A stretch of DNA of 64,000 bases from the NCBI GenBank assembly GCA_013396525.1, contig VWYX01000359.1:184858-248857 (forward strand), in the 5' to 3' direction. This DNA comes from Chaetorhynchus papuensis (Eukaryota > Chordata > Aves > Passeriformes > Rhipiduridae). The position numbers were made by a program, and so were the translations under genes. The notes under the pieces are model-generated. The model did no database searches and had not been told where the DNA came from. It saw nothing but the letters and a program-made list of their open reading frames with translations. Shown here in pieces: positions 1-12,100 of this stretch. Each line of letters opens with the position of its first letter. Within the stretch, counting starts at the first letter, position 1.

Positions 1-1114
1 TGTATTTTCTAGCAGAGTTGAGTGGCCTCAATTCTACTCGGAAAACAAGAGACTTCCCAAACTCTGCAGTACTGAAATTATGGCATATATTTAGATGTCG
101 TACTCAAGAATAGGAAACCATATTTGTATATATATATAATATATAACATTGCTGGGAGGTGTGTAACCTTCACCTTAGGCTTAAATAGGAAGTAATCTGT
201 TCCACACTACTCTATCCCAGCTTTTTTTTTCCAAAGGAAAAGGAGAACAAACAAATATTTGGACTGCCACAATAGCATTAATAAACATGAGAATGCAACG
301 GCTAGTGTTATTCTACAGAAATGAATGAATAAATAAATAGACTATAAGCACTTTATTCTTCTCACATAATTTCTTCTCAGTGACATTATTGAACAGACTG
401 TTGAAAACAAACATCGTTAAATGAGAAAAGAAGAGCAGGAGCCTGTCTAATTCCCCACTGCAACATTTTCCAATGACGAATGCTCCCTAAATGGATTTAG
501 CTTTTTGAAAAGAAGTCAGAGAGAAATTTGATGTGGCCCCCTGACCCCTGGTAAGCACATGTATCTTCACCTGTCACATAACACACTGGCACTTGCTTAC
601 TTTTCAGCAAAGACTATTGATTTTGCTTATTGGCTGCAGGCTAGTCCATAAAGAACAAATTACAAAGTCAGAGGTCTACAGTTAGCAATTGCTTGCATGA
701 TAACAGGGAACTCAGCACTATTCCCACAATGCGGCATTAACATTCCCACAAATGTGTGCAAACCTAAAACATTCACTGCTGTGAAGTCCCCTGGATTTTC
801 AGTGATATACAGCCAGCAGAACACAGAGTACACCCCATGCCATCGCTAATGATCTAAAACAACAGGGATTTTGCCCCAGTACATAAGCTACACTTGCGGT
901 TTAAACAATTTCTTTGCAAAGAACAAAGAGAGAGAGGTTTAAGCAACGGTTACATTCTACTATTAAAAAAAGAAAAATGTTTGACACAACCTACCGTTAT
1001 TATGAATGCCTTCACAACTAAATCTTACACAGAAAAAGCCAACATGGTGACTTTTAAGAAATGTATCATCGTGCTACTTCTCTGCAGTCATAAAGTTTAT
1101 CTTTACCCCCACCT
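1..1114. other. Non-coding, AT-rich, no gene seen
   Basis: I recognise no gene or interspersed repeat in this stretch. It holds a short imperfect TA dinucleotide run at about 122-147. The only open frame worth naming (plus strand, 894-1124, 76 codons) is lysine-rich, resembles no family I know and overlaps the start of the MIR-like fragment that follows. Confidence 0.6.
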
Positions 1115-1225
1115 TGATAGATGACCTTGGGGACAAATAATTTGATTTTCTGCACCTTGCTTTCATCTTATAGAAAATAGGATACAATACTGTCGTCTGC
1201 TGTTCAAGTGCTGTTGAAACTCACT
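1115..1225 (+). repeat. MIR-like CORE-SINE remnant (probable)
   Basis: On the plus strand the stretch begins with TGACCTTGGGGACAAAT. It continues with a pyrimidine-rich block around CTGCACCTTGCTTTCATC, then AGAAAATAGGATACAATACTG. That order matches the central part of a MIR SINE: the TGACCTTGGGCAAGTCACT box, a CTCAGTTTCCTCATCTGTAAAAT-like block, then a purine-rich AATAATACTG-like block. MIRs are very old tRNA-derived SINEs found across amniotes. This copy is diverged and has small gaps, so the call rests on shared order rather than high identity. It is weaker than the copy at 30050-30200. Confidence 0.5.
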
Positions 1226-2279
1226 GCCAAAAAGTCCCTGCAAAAGACAGTGCAGCCTGGCCTTTGTTACTGAATTAGGACAGGCACAGGAGAAGAACCC
1301 TAGTGAGGATCAAAACTGGAGAGCCTGAGTGAGTTTGCAAAACATCATTTTAGTTTTTGGATCTTAAATAATACTTGCCTGATATAATAATTGCAGTTGT
1401 CTTTTAAAACCCAACCATACAAAAATAGAACTATATATTGCTCATCTGGCATATATTTTTCAGTAAGAACCACGAAAAAGCTCAGAAGGGTCTGATTTCA
1501 ACACTATTTCAAGCTCAAGAAATTTATGGTTCCCATTTCAAATATGAGATTATTAATGACCAAAAAAAAAAAAAAAAGTGAGCTATTGTTTTAACTCACT
1601 TCCCTAGAAAGGAAAGGTTTTCTTAAATAGAAAAGATTTTTTCCATAATAAAATGTGATGATTCAGCAGGTCTGACACAACAGCTTTCAAGGAAAATTTC
1701 CTTTTCCAGAATATTTGACTGGGAGAAAAAGGCTGGACATTTCAAGAGTGAGTTAGAGCTGAGCATATTTGAAAATCCTAACTCAGTTCCCCACTGAAAT
1801 TGAAGTGTTCAGGAAGAAAGAGCAACAAAAAGCACTTTGGGAACTCATGGTAAGCACTGGCTTAGTGTGTTTCTATAATACACTGTTCTGCCTCAGGTTA
1901 ACTGATCACCAATTAACCAGAACTAGTGAGTGTATTTGTAAATTCTACTGCTGAGGTTTCCTAAACGTTTCTGGTTTACCCTAAGACTGAACATGGTAAG
2001 AGCCTAGAATAGTAAGCTGTACAGAAAGCTGGACAGGACAAAGTAATGTTGTGGAGTAATTTATAGGGCAAACTGAGACCAATGATTTCTCAAGACCTGG
2101 CCCTCCCTCTAAGAAGACACCTGTGTGGTCAAATGACATGCAGGAACCAGCAGCCACAACGCCTCATCAAGCAGTGACAGTCACAACATAAAGAAAAGCT
2201 CAGGACAATAGCTGGGAGACGCTGTCCCAGGGTTGGTTGGACTTCAGAGGTGGTGACAAATAAGTTCTAATTGCCAAGA
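1226..2279. other. Non-coding, no gene seen
   Basis: This is unique-looking AT-rich DNA with one A16 homopolymer at 1562-1577. The 61-codon frame at 1769-1954 has no recognisable similarity. A diverged 3' extension of the neighbouring CR1 copy may begin near 2200, but I could not align it convincingly. Confidence 0.55.
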
Positions 2280-2425
2280 GGAAGTTTGTGCCACCTGGGG
2301 TAAATAGTGTTTTAAATAGCTCCAGGGGTGGTGACACAGCCACTTCCCTGGGCAGCCTGTTCCAGTGCTTGAAAATCCTTCCAGTAAAGAATTTTTTCCT
2401 AATATCCAATCTATTTTTCACAAGC
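2280..2425 (-). repeat. CR1 LINE fragment, 3' part, diverged
   Basis: The plus strand contains CACTTCCCTGGGCAGCCTGT followed by TCCAGTGCTTG and TTTTTTCCTAATATCCAA. These are the complement of the last coding part of avian CR1 retrotransposons. Read on the minus strand, the translation includes HWNRLPREVA and a downstream LELFKT segment, typical of the C-terminal end of the CR1 ORF2 protein (endonuclease plus reverse transcriptase). The copy is 5'-truncated, as nearly all bird CR1 copies are. The expected 3' end repeat is not visible, so the right boundary in element orientation is uncertain. The fragment is inactive, and its 73-codon minus-strand frame is a relic and not a gene. Confidence 0.8.
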
Positions 2426-5220
2426 TTTATTAGTCATCTCCAAGGGGGAAATTCAACTTCACACATTATCAGGTCCCCTCCTCCTGGTTCCATAGTGAGA
2501 TCAACCTAAAAGTGACTTCTTGTGGTGGCTGAACACTTCTACTGTAGTAGAAGTTCTACCTAGTCCATAGTACTAATGGTGGCCATGTTCCTTTAGAATT
2601 AGAGGTTCTGAGCCTTGCCATCAAAAAACCCAGAAAAAACATGGGCAAGAAACACATCACAGTTTTGGATGCCTTCATCAAGGTCTACAGCCAAAATTCA
2701 GCATTGCTGTAAACCCACAATAGTAAAAGGGGTTAGGCTGCAACTAACCATCCCGAACACTTAGAGGTGGAGTCTTCAATAAGCATCATTAAGTCTACAT
2801 TTTGCAAAATATAACTTTTCCATGACAAAAAGTTAGTCTTTACTTTCATTTACTGCTTCTCATCTCACTCACTTTCCACTTTGATACCCCAAGAGAGACA
2901 CAAACTTCAGTCACATAATGGGAAACCCATATGACCCTGTAGATTGCATCTCTGTCTCTATTCCATAATTTAAGAAAATTAACTGAACATAATAGAGAAA
3001 ACAAGCCTCCCTGCTGAAAGACAATGTAGAAACCAAGTAAAAAAGGGCATGCAGATTCCTATGTGAAATTGTTACAGTATTGCCAGTTAAAGGGAGCAAA
3101 GAAACCCAGTGAGTTGCCCAAACCCCTTGATTTTAAAAGCTTTTGAGTTTTTCTACTGAAGAGGGATTTTATGGTTTATGTCTTCAAGGGTGTGTAAAAT
3201 TAAAAAAAATAAAAGGCTTACTTTGCAAATATTGAAGTTTCTCTGATGAATACAGATTCTGGGGCTGTAGGAAGACCTTCTTTATTAGCAGCCATGCAAT
3301 GAAACATCATCATGATGGCCTTTGATCCAGTCAAAGAAGGGAATATAGCCCAAGAGAGAGATCACTTGATGTCTAAACCTGACCTGCCTGGCAAGGCTCT
3401 ATAAGGACCTCTAGCTGCAGAGAAGAGCTCAGTTTTCTCAGATAAGCGTGCTTACAATTTGATTAAAGAGAATTACCATCATGCAGCGAATACCTCATTA
3501 TTTTCCCCTGTATAACAAAGCTGGGAATGACTTCTCCAATTAAGACTATAAAAGATGTAAATTTACAGATGTTTAGAAACTCTGTTCTTTTAAATTACTT
3601 TCCTTAGTTTAAACACCTTCCGGTTTTGTTTAATATTAGCATTTCATTGAAAAATTCTTACTAATAGCCCTAACTAAAGAAGAACACCACAGCCACAAAA
3701 GGAGAAGTAATAAATGGTAAAACATACATGGAAATTAGACCTCCTCTCTAATCTTGTCCAAGACAAAAAATCCTTGTGAATGGGCATAGAGAGAAGAGCT
3801 GAAGGATCTCCATGGATTACAATTAACAAACCTGCTGGTCACATGAGTCAACCCCAAGAATGTGGGCTGGAATCTGGGCTGAAAAGCAGATGATCTGTGT
3901 TCAGCTCAATGTCAATAAGCACATAATTACTTGATAAGACTGAAATGGGTTTCTCCAATTCCGCCTTCTAATTTGTGCAATCAGTACCAAAACCAATTCC
4001 AAATGTGACTTTTAAAAAACTGTTACTATTTGGGTGGGAAGGCGGATCCTTGACTGCAAAGAGAAGCTGATACTATTATTCAAACAAGGCATCATCGTTT
4101 CGCTAGTAAAATTGAACTATTTTACTTTCAAATGGCCAAATCTTGATTTCAGTATTCAAGTTCCTTTTCATTTCTCACATGCATTGTCTTCGGAATGAAT
4201 TAAACTTGCATTTTGCCATTTGTTATCTCCAATGTGGCAGAAAAAAAAAGAAAGAGGTACAGGAAATCAAGGTTTCTGAACCAAGAGCTAACTCATACAT
4301 ACGCATATGCATTCATGTCTACTGTCTCCATTGGGTTATGCCAAAACAAATTGGGTTATGTACTGTTTTGCCTCTATGCCACTACCTTCTATGGAATTTT
4401 GGCTTTGGCCGCTTCCAGTTATCAACAACCTGCATCCAGTAGGGCCATGATTAAATGAATAAAATATTGAAATGTTTAATACTTCTAATATAGTCAAGTT
4501 CCCATCTCCATTTCATGCTAGTTTCCATAAATCAAAGAAGAAAAACTGATATAAGCAACAGTAAGACACACATTGTCTTTTAATGCCCAGTCATAAAATG
4601 ATGTCATCTAAAATATATAATTATTTAGAACATATGCTAAAGCTATCACCATCACAGTGGAAAATAAAATTATTTTCTGAACGCTGTTCTTTTGACAGTG
4701 TAAACCTTTTCATAACCCAATTTTATAAATGAATACTGGTTTGAGTTGAATGTATGGAGAGCAACTAACAGGCACTTTTGGATTTGCAGTTAGGTTTGAT
4801 GAGACAGTGGTGCACTAAAAGTCAACCATTCAGTTTAGCTATAGCCTCTGAAAGAAACTTTCAAAATACCTGTTGTTACTATAAAATAAATAAAATCCCT
4901 TGCCTTAGCTGAGGCTAAAAAATTTTAAGTAGAATTGTTATGTGCAAGAAGATATCTAACTTCATACTAAAAGCTGTACTTTTAAGGATACTACCAGGAG
5001 TTACAAACAGCTATTGAGCCAATTTTTATTTCAGGTAGAAGAAAGCATTTCAAATTTATTTCAAACAGTACAAGTCAGTGCTGCTGTTTAAAATTCATCA
5101 CAGAACACTTCAGAAAAGACTGCTTATCTATTCAAGCCACACATTTGAAGTGAACTCCTACTAAATTCTCTATGTACTGTTACATGTACTCTGAATACGG
5201 AGAACTTCATCTGACAAATT
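2426..5220. other. Non-coding, AT-rich, no gene seen
   Basis: I see no exon, RNA gene or named repeat. The one small regularity is an 11-bp direct repeat, ATTGGGTTATG, at 4330-4340 and 4350-4360 (20-bp period). It lies inside two overlapping open frames of 81 and 99 codons at 4143-4458 that match nothing I recognise. Confidence 0.6.
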
Positions 5221-5670
5221 AAAGAGAGAGAGCGGGCGTTCAGCAGAGTCCAAACGTGGAGATCTACAGTGCCTTGTAAAGCCTGACAGGGTAATATGTC
5301 AGGCAAGGAGAGCCTCGGGTACCACGGCCAAGTCGTGCTTGTTCCCAGGATGTGATTTAGTGTCTCAGGACCGGCGGCTTTGCAGCGCGTGGACATCTCG
5401 CGGTGCCGAGTGAAGGGAACAGATTTGTCACCGCCCGCTGCCAGGAGCGGTCCCGAACAGGGACATTTTCGGCCTTCGACAGTGATTGCTGTTACTAATT
5501 CTACTGTGAAACATGCAGAGCATCTGCACGGGGACTTGAGGAAAGTGCTGCCAAAACAGCTCTGGCTTTGTGCTGTTGCTCCTGGTGTCTGGTTGAGGCA
5601 GCGATGAGACAGATCGAATGACTTAAGCCCTTGCAAGGCCTCGTCACTTTTCATGGGAGAATGGAAAAGT
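5221..5670. promoter_or_regulatory. Isolated CpG-rich patch, possible small CpG island
   Basis: I count 19 CpG dinucleotides between 5233 and 5478, about 7.7 per 100 bp, in a window where most 250-bp segments carry none to three. A perfect inverted repeat lies inside it: GCCTGACA at 5281-5288 and TGTCAGGC at 5297-5304, with an 8-base loop. CpG clusters that escape decay are usually unmethylated regulatory DNA, either promoters or some enhancers. No TATA box, initiator or plausible first exon is obvious. The 188-codon minus-strand frame (5124-5690) and the 75-codon plus-strand frame (5380-5607) cover the same bases and probably stay open because GC-rich DNA has few stop codons. An orphan island, the first exon of a non-coding RNA or a recently inserted GC-rich segment are all possible. 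Confidence 0.45.
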
Positions 5671-8600
5671 GCTGATCCCAAGGCTTTCATGCTGAGGGAA
5701 AGCAGATAAAAATCTGCAGGTGTAACTTAAAAAAATTGGTATGAGAAGCACAAAATAGTGTAAATAAGGCTGAATTTCTAAGGAAAACAAGTAAAGATCT
5801 AGCATGCGATGGCAAATAAATGAAAAGAAGAATTTAATGACATAAGCAAAGAAGTGTGCATTGTTAATCTAAGTGGATAGCATTTTGATTTCCAGAGTAT
5901 CTGTTAGTTTTAGGCTACAAACAGTATTGATACAAAAAAGCACAAAGATGAATGGATGTAACAATTTCTATTTTATTTTTCCAATGAAAAGGAACTAGTG
6001 ATAATTGACTGTAACTCTGCCTGGCTCCATCTCTAGAGAGACATAATCATTCTGGATATATGAAAATAGATTGCTCATTCTAATCCACTATTGTTTTATA
6101 CTCTTTGGGGCCCACTTCTCAGCTGGCGATAATCAATGGTATTAGTCATTGCAATACAGGGAGCTGATTTACTCTATCAAGGGTTCTGGCCTTGAGCAAA
6201 ACTCATATTACCCATTTAATTCTCTTCCTAGCAGCAGCAAAATTAACAAGGCTTGAACAAGAAGTTGTCTCCTTTCATCCAGTGTGCCAGAAAAGGCTTG
6301 GAAATGCTGTCCATACACTGCTGACTCATACCAAGAGCAGCCACCAGAACATATGCAGTTGATGTCATGACCCTAGGTCCCCCAAATACTGAAGTTTTCC
6401 CTTTGAGAGCTCTTCAGAAGTTCTGTAGAACTGTTGAGAAATTGCTGTTTAGAGCCAAGGCAAGAACAGTTTGGTTTTGTGCACATCCTCAACCATTACC
6501 AAGATGTTCAGCTTCTTCTGTGCCCGTATTTTCTTGGGCAGAATTATCATGCCTGCCATTTAAGTGTCATAAAACTGAAATTTACCTGGGCTTTTCTAAC
6601 TTGGGAAACAAAACTCAAGCACAGAGAGAAGAGTCTTCCCCCCCGCAATGTTAACTGGCCACATCTTACTTTAATTACCAGTTGGAAAAAAACAGAAATT
6701 GTCTGCATTTAACTGTTAAATGGCATTTTCAATCCAAGTGTCTAAAGCAAGCTTGAATTGGGCATGAATTCCATTATTCAGTCGCAATATTATTAGCATG
6801 GGAGGAGCAAGGTTTATCACTGTTGTCAGCATGATTATGCAGCTTTCTCATTTGCCTTATCTCAGAGAACATACACAGCATGGTCCTGATCAGGTTTGTC
6901 ATCTTCCCAATGCCTTGGCCATGATGACAGTCAGAATGAATGAACAGATCGGCACTTTGAAGTGCTCATTGATACCTTGAGGTCAGATGTTTCTCGCATG
7001 TTTCTGGGCCCTTTCCAGGCACATGGGAAGCGACAGGAGCAACGGTAGCACAAGTGTCTCTGCCAGTCTTGCCCAGCCCTACCCTGCCCTTTCACCGTGT
7101 GGCCTGGCTGGTTAACACGGACTAGAAGCCAGTGCATAAGATTTGCCACCTTTTCCTTTTGGTAGCGAAGCGCTGTTACATCAAAGCAGTTTGGGAGCAT
7201 TCCTTAAACTGTCTTGCCGAATCTGAACTAGCTATCAAGTTATTCCTACCACACAGAGCAGAACAGCTTGGTCCTGCTGTTTAGGAGTCCTTGCCAGCTG
7301 CAGAGGTAGGAAAGGATTTTTTTTCCCCCCTCTTTGCTTTCACTTGTTCTATTTTCTCCTGTGCAAGTTTGTTAATGTTTGCAGCTTGGAGAAAATGTAA
7401 TTCAAGAGAACATGCAAACAGAAGGATCAAAGATTAAAAAAATAGGAAAAAAAAAAGAAAATCAATATGTATTAGCATGGCAGAGCTCTTGTCAATATGA
7501 CTATGCCAGAAGAACAAGTTCTGAAATCCTTAATCTGTTTAAATATTTATTTTTTTCTAATTCCTGTTTTTATTCAAGCAAATATATCCCAAAACATGCA
7601 GAAGAGCTGCAATTGCAAAGATGTCACAGTTTTTGTTTAGAGAAATCGCATTGTTAAGAAGATAAGTCAATGAGAAACTGCCCAAGGAAAAACCTAAGGA
7701 ATGTGCTGTGCTGAAATTAAAATAGTTTATAAAATAATAGCAGCTCTAGGACATATGAGTTTAGCTGAAGGTTTTGTTTCCCTCTCCCCCTTAAAATAAA
7801 TTACACTGGAGCAAACCTTTACCAACTTTAGAGTTGGCAGTTAACATTTTCTGGTATGCATTTTTAAAAAATCCCTGTCATCACCAGCTCCTCAGACCAA
7901 CACATAAAACCCCCTTGAACAGCCAGTGAAATGAATGGCTGGCACACTTTGGAGCAGTCCCTGGGATGCAGCATGGCTGCAGCAAGAATAGTGCCATTCC
8001 TCAAGAGAAGAAAGGTGTGCCACCAGTAAATAAACACACCCAAAGAATGCCACTAATCAGCAAATATTCTGTGCTATTTCCATAATGAAACTCCAGTGCT
8101 GTGGAGGACTTTTCATCCTCCAAGCCTAGGGCTAGAATAGGTAAATTATAAATCAGCTCCTGGAGAAGCACTGCCTTATGCACACCATGTGGGTGTTCCT
8201 GACATTGGTCCTCTTGGGAGACCTCCAGTCCCAGGACAAAGGAATCATCTTCTGCGATGTGGATGAGCCTTCCAGCTTTTAGCCAACAGCAAACTGGCTC
8301 AATTCAGCAGCTCAGGCAACTGAAAAAAATCTGTGCACCACCATCACGTGTAATGCTGCCTGGCTTCCTAGCTCGTTCTAACACCTACTGCTGGCAATGC
8401 TCTAGTCCAGCTGTCCGTGAAAAAGGGTTATGTTTGAATAAGGTAAAGATTTCAGATGACACTGCAAAGAGGCCTCAAAACTCCAACAAACACCATGAGC
8501 CAGTGTACTGCTACCTACTACACAACTACTTCTGTTTACTTGATTAGTCCATTTACTCCTATTTACTTAATGAGTCACTTAATGGAACATGTAAGAATGT

Positions 8601-8894
8601 GTTTACAATAAAATGCAAAAACCTAACCAAAGCAGCTGCCTGAATTCATCTAACTTGAGGGCAGTCTTCAGGTTAATCAAAGAAAGTAAAACGTAGCTCT
8701 TCTGTACATCCATTTTGCTTTACAGGAAAAAAAAGTATCCAGAAGGGCAACATATACTGAGGAAAGGTATTACACAGGCAGTGTAACCTACCATCAGCAT
8801 CTTCTGGTGTAGGGCTTAAGGCACCTTAACTCAAAAAATCCGTAGGTAATTTGAACTCTTGAAGCAAAATACAGAAGACAGGTAATTTCAGAGA
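5671..8894. other. Non-coding, no gene seen
   Basis: The DNA is AT-rich and unique-looking. The open frames here (up to 96 codons, for example at 6367-6654 and 8257-8547) overlap one another in different frames and show no domain. No repeat family was recognised. Confidence 0.6.
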
Positions 8895-9125
8895 TATACA
8901 GGATCCAATCCAAAAAGAACTTTGTACATCAAAACCAGCACTTTGAAATAAACCCATAAATAAAATGCAAGTCTGAAGCAGGTCAAGATACCACTAGGAA
9001 AGCAGGAAGTCACTAACCCATTCCAGGGGGGTCAAGGATACCTCCAAATGAGCTGCAGTAGCAGGTTCAAAACATGGCAGTCGAGGGCTGCAATTTTCAC
9101 ATCCAATAGACGCATTACAAGAATG
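8895..9125 (+). repeat. Possible ancient LINE-like remnant (L3/CR1 type)
   Basis: The order of three short blocks resembles the 3' part of an old vertebrate non-LTR element that I remember from tetrapod genomes but cannot name with certainty. The blocks are ACTTTGTACATCAAAACCAG with CACTTTGAAATAAACCC (about 8920-8955), AGCTGCAGTAGCAGG (about 9050-9065) and ATAGACGCATTACAAGAAT (about 9106-9124). Known copies carry a CTTTRTAGGTCAAAACCAGC-like block, a TTGAATTGGRCCC-like block and a final GTAGAGCGCATTGCAGTAAT-like block in the same order. Identity is limited and the middle is poorly aligned, so this is a tentative call. Confidence 0.4.
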
Positions 9126-12100
9126 AAAGGAATTACACATTCCTGCCCCTTCCCTAACGGTACCAGGACAGAAATGTGATTGTAAAGATACATGATGCCC
9201 AAGCAGTATTTTGTACAGGCTTATTGCATACTTGAATTACCAACAATACTGATCTCCATGCAGCCTAATTGCATCTTACTCTGTGCGTGGCCCTGCCATA
9301 TCCCTGTTTCAACCCCCTTCCTGGATTAGGACAAGTCAGGAACTTTCCAAAAGATCACTTTGCCCATTCCCTTGTCTCAAAGCAGAATCAGCTGATGCTG
9401 ACAGGTGAATATCCAAAAATCTCATTAACAGCATTCAACAATGGAGAGGTCACAGCCTGTTCATCCCACTGCCCACCTATCTTAAACATGAGACAGCTTT
9501 TCTCAAGTCTTATTGCACTTTAACCACTGAGTCTCATCTGCTCCAAACCTGAAAAAAAGCCCAGATAATTTACAGACTCAGCCCTCCGCTACAGGCATTC
9601 AAAGCTTTGAAGATTGCTGCCACACCTTCATTTCCTGTTTCCTGTGCTGCACTAAACCACACAACTCTTCCACTCCTCTCATTTAGGCCTTATTTTTTAA
9701 AAATCATTTTGACAATCTTACTGTTCTCCTTTGGACTGTTTCCAGGTGGTCTCAGAGGGACAGAAAGAGACAGAGGAAAGCCACGGGTAGGGAATAAATG
9801 GGCACAGCCTGGGTTTTGCACTTCTCTGCATGCTGACCAAAAGACCTGGCATGACAGGAACAGAGAAATTCACGGGACATGAGAAAGGTTCTGCCCCAGA
9901 GCAAAGGAGGAGCAGAGGAGGAAACAGAAGTCTGAAGTATAATTCAATTTCTTGTCTGCTCATGTGCATTGGCCATCACAAGGCCATGACTAAGAGTGGT
10001 CTGTCAGGTTGCAAATTGATCCTGTGTAGCAAAAGAATACAGAAACATCTTTAATAGCTGTCTAAAATGCCTAATAACCAAAGTTATCTGCCTTGGAACT
10101 GAAGTATGGTCCTTTTAATGTGTGTGGGGAGTCAGGGGGACATGGCAAAACAAGCTTTGTTTTGTTTGCCTGCCGTGGTTTGGAAGGAACGAATTCTGAA
10201 CAGCTGGAATTGTGAGGTGTTTTCATGGAGAAATAAATCAAATAAAAACCCCTTTGAAACTTCAGTTATCACAACCTTTGCACAAATGCAAGGGCCCATA
10301 TTCTATCTAATCTACAGATAAATCAGTGGCTCAGCAGGTTGCTGCCATCTACTTATTTTACCTGTATGTGGGTTTATAGACAGGTGAGATTGTCACAGCT
10401 ACTAGATTGATGGACCCTGGGCTATTAGTCTCAATAAAAGACTGGCCTGCACATACAATCCTCCCCAAACACACATTTTTTTCTATCAGACAATGTTCCT
10501 GATGACGTTGGAACATCTACTTTTGCAAAGTTTGTCTGAATTTTTTTTCCTCTGAAAGAAAATCCTTGGCCAAAGGAAGAACCTGCCAGAAGAAAGTTTC
10601 TGATCTTCCATGAAAAGATACTTTCTTCTGCCACTTTATTTTTTTCCACCAAGATGTAAATAAGGTTCTTCCACCAAAAATATCTCTAGCATTTGCAAGA
10701 ACTTACAAGAAAGTAATTGCCATTTCTTGATTTGATCAAGAGTTTGAATACATGCCTTTCATGCTGCTTTTTCCCCCACAATATGAATGTTTTCTGCTCG
10801 CTGAGATCTTTATTTTAAGTAGTTTTTCAAATATATATTTTTTTTCTGTATTACACTCAAGCACACAAATACTGAGCAGAACACAATAAATATTCCCAAA
10901 AGGGTAGCAAATTTCCAGGATCTGGTTCCCAAATTGTACGGCATTAGATGCACTTGGTGAGCAGGCTGTTGTGCTCAGAAAGCTCCTCAGACACCACCTC
11001 TAAGCCTGACAGAGACTGTGAATCAGAGCCTTGAGCTGCAGCAGTTCACAGCCAGGGATATTCGTGTAAACTGAAATCAATAATGATTTAAACCAGGGTA
11101 CCAGGCCCTCAGCTCTGGCCATGCCACACAGTTGCTTGTCAGGACAGAGGAGGGATGAATCACTGGGACAGGAACATCTGACCCCACCTCTCCATGAATC
11201 ATCAGACCTCTTGAGCCTGCACCCCTTGGACATCTGGCTCTTTTTGAGCTGCTCCAGTGCAAACATTGTAAAATAAAACCTGAAAGAACCTGCAGCATAC
11301 CCAAGTCACAGTTCTGCATCTTTTTAAAAGCAAAAGCCAAGCAAAACAAACCAAAAAACCCAACCCCCAAATTCCTACATCTGAAACAGTACTTTTATTC
11401 TAAAGGGACCACTGTTGTGTACATGGCATTTTGTTTGTGACTGTTCATAGAAAATTAGGATTACGAAGTGTGACGCAAAGTTCTGAAAACATTATCCTGG
11501 AAATACATTAAAAATTCATGTCTCCAACCTGTTCTCATGTTTGGAAAACTGCTCTGAATATTTTTAAAAAGGCTCACTTCTGCTAAAATGCCTAGCAATA
11601 CTATAATTACTCCAAATACAAAGTTCAATAACAATCCAAAGATAGATAGTGGGATGGAAAACTTGGTGTGTTTATATTTGAGATGCATTTCCCTTCTCCT
11701 CCATGTTAGAAGAATACTTTGCACACCCATACATACACATGAGTGTAACACTTATTGCAGCCTGCTGAACTTGTCATTGTTAGCAATTACCTTTCTCATT
11801 TTGTAGTTGTGAAAGCAGCTGAAAAGCATGTGATTGTGATTGTTCTAGAAACTTTTTTTTCAGACCCTCATCCCAGGGTGAAAATCAAGAAATGTATGAT
11901 TTGATGAAAGCAACCATCTGCAACAGCCCCTGAGCTAAAAAATCCAAAGTGAGATACTTCTTTCTGTGGTTTTGGAAGATAAAATTCAGAACCTTAGACA
12001 AAACGTCAAATTAATCTTTTACTCATGTGTTTGTCAAAACCATAGTTCAGTAGCAACAAAGTCAGATTTAACTTTTCTTTGGAGTTTTATTACATTTACT

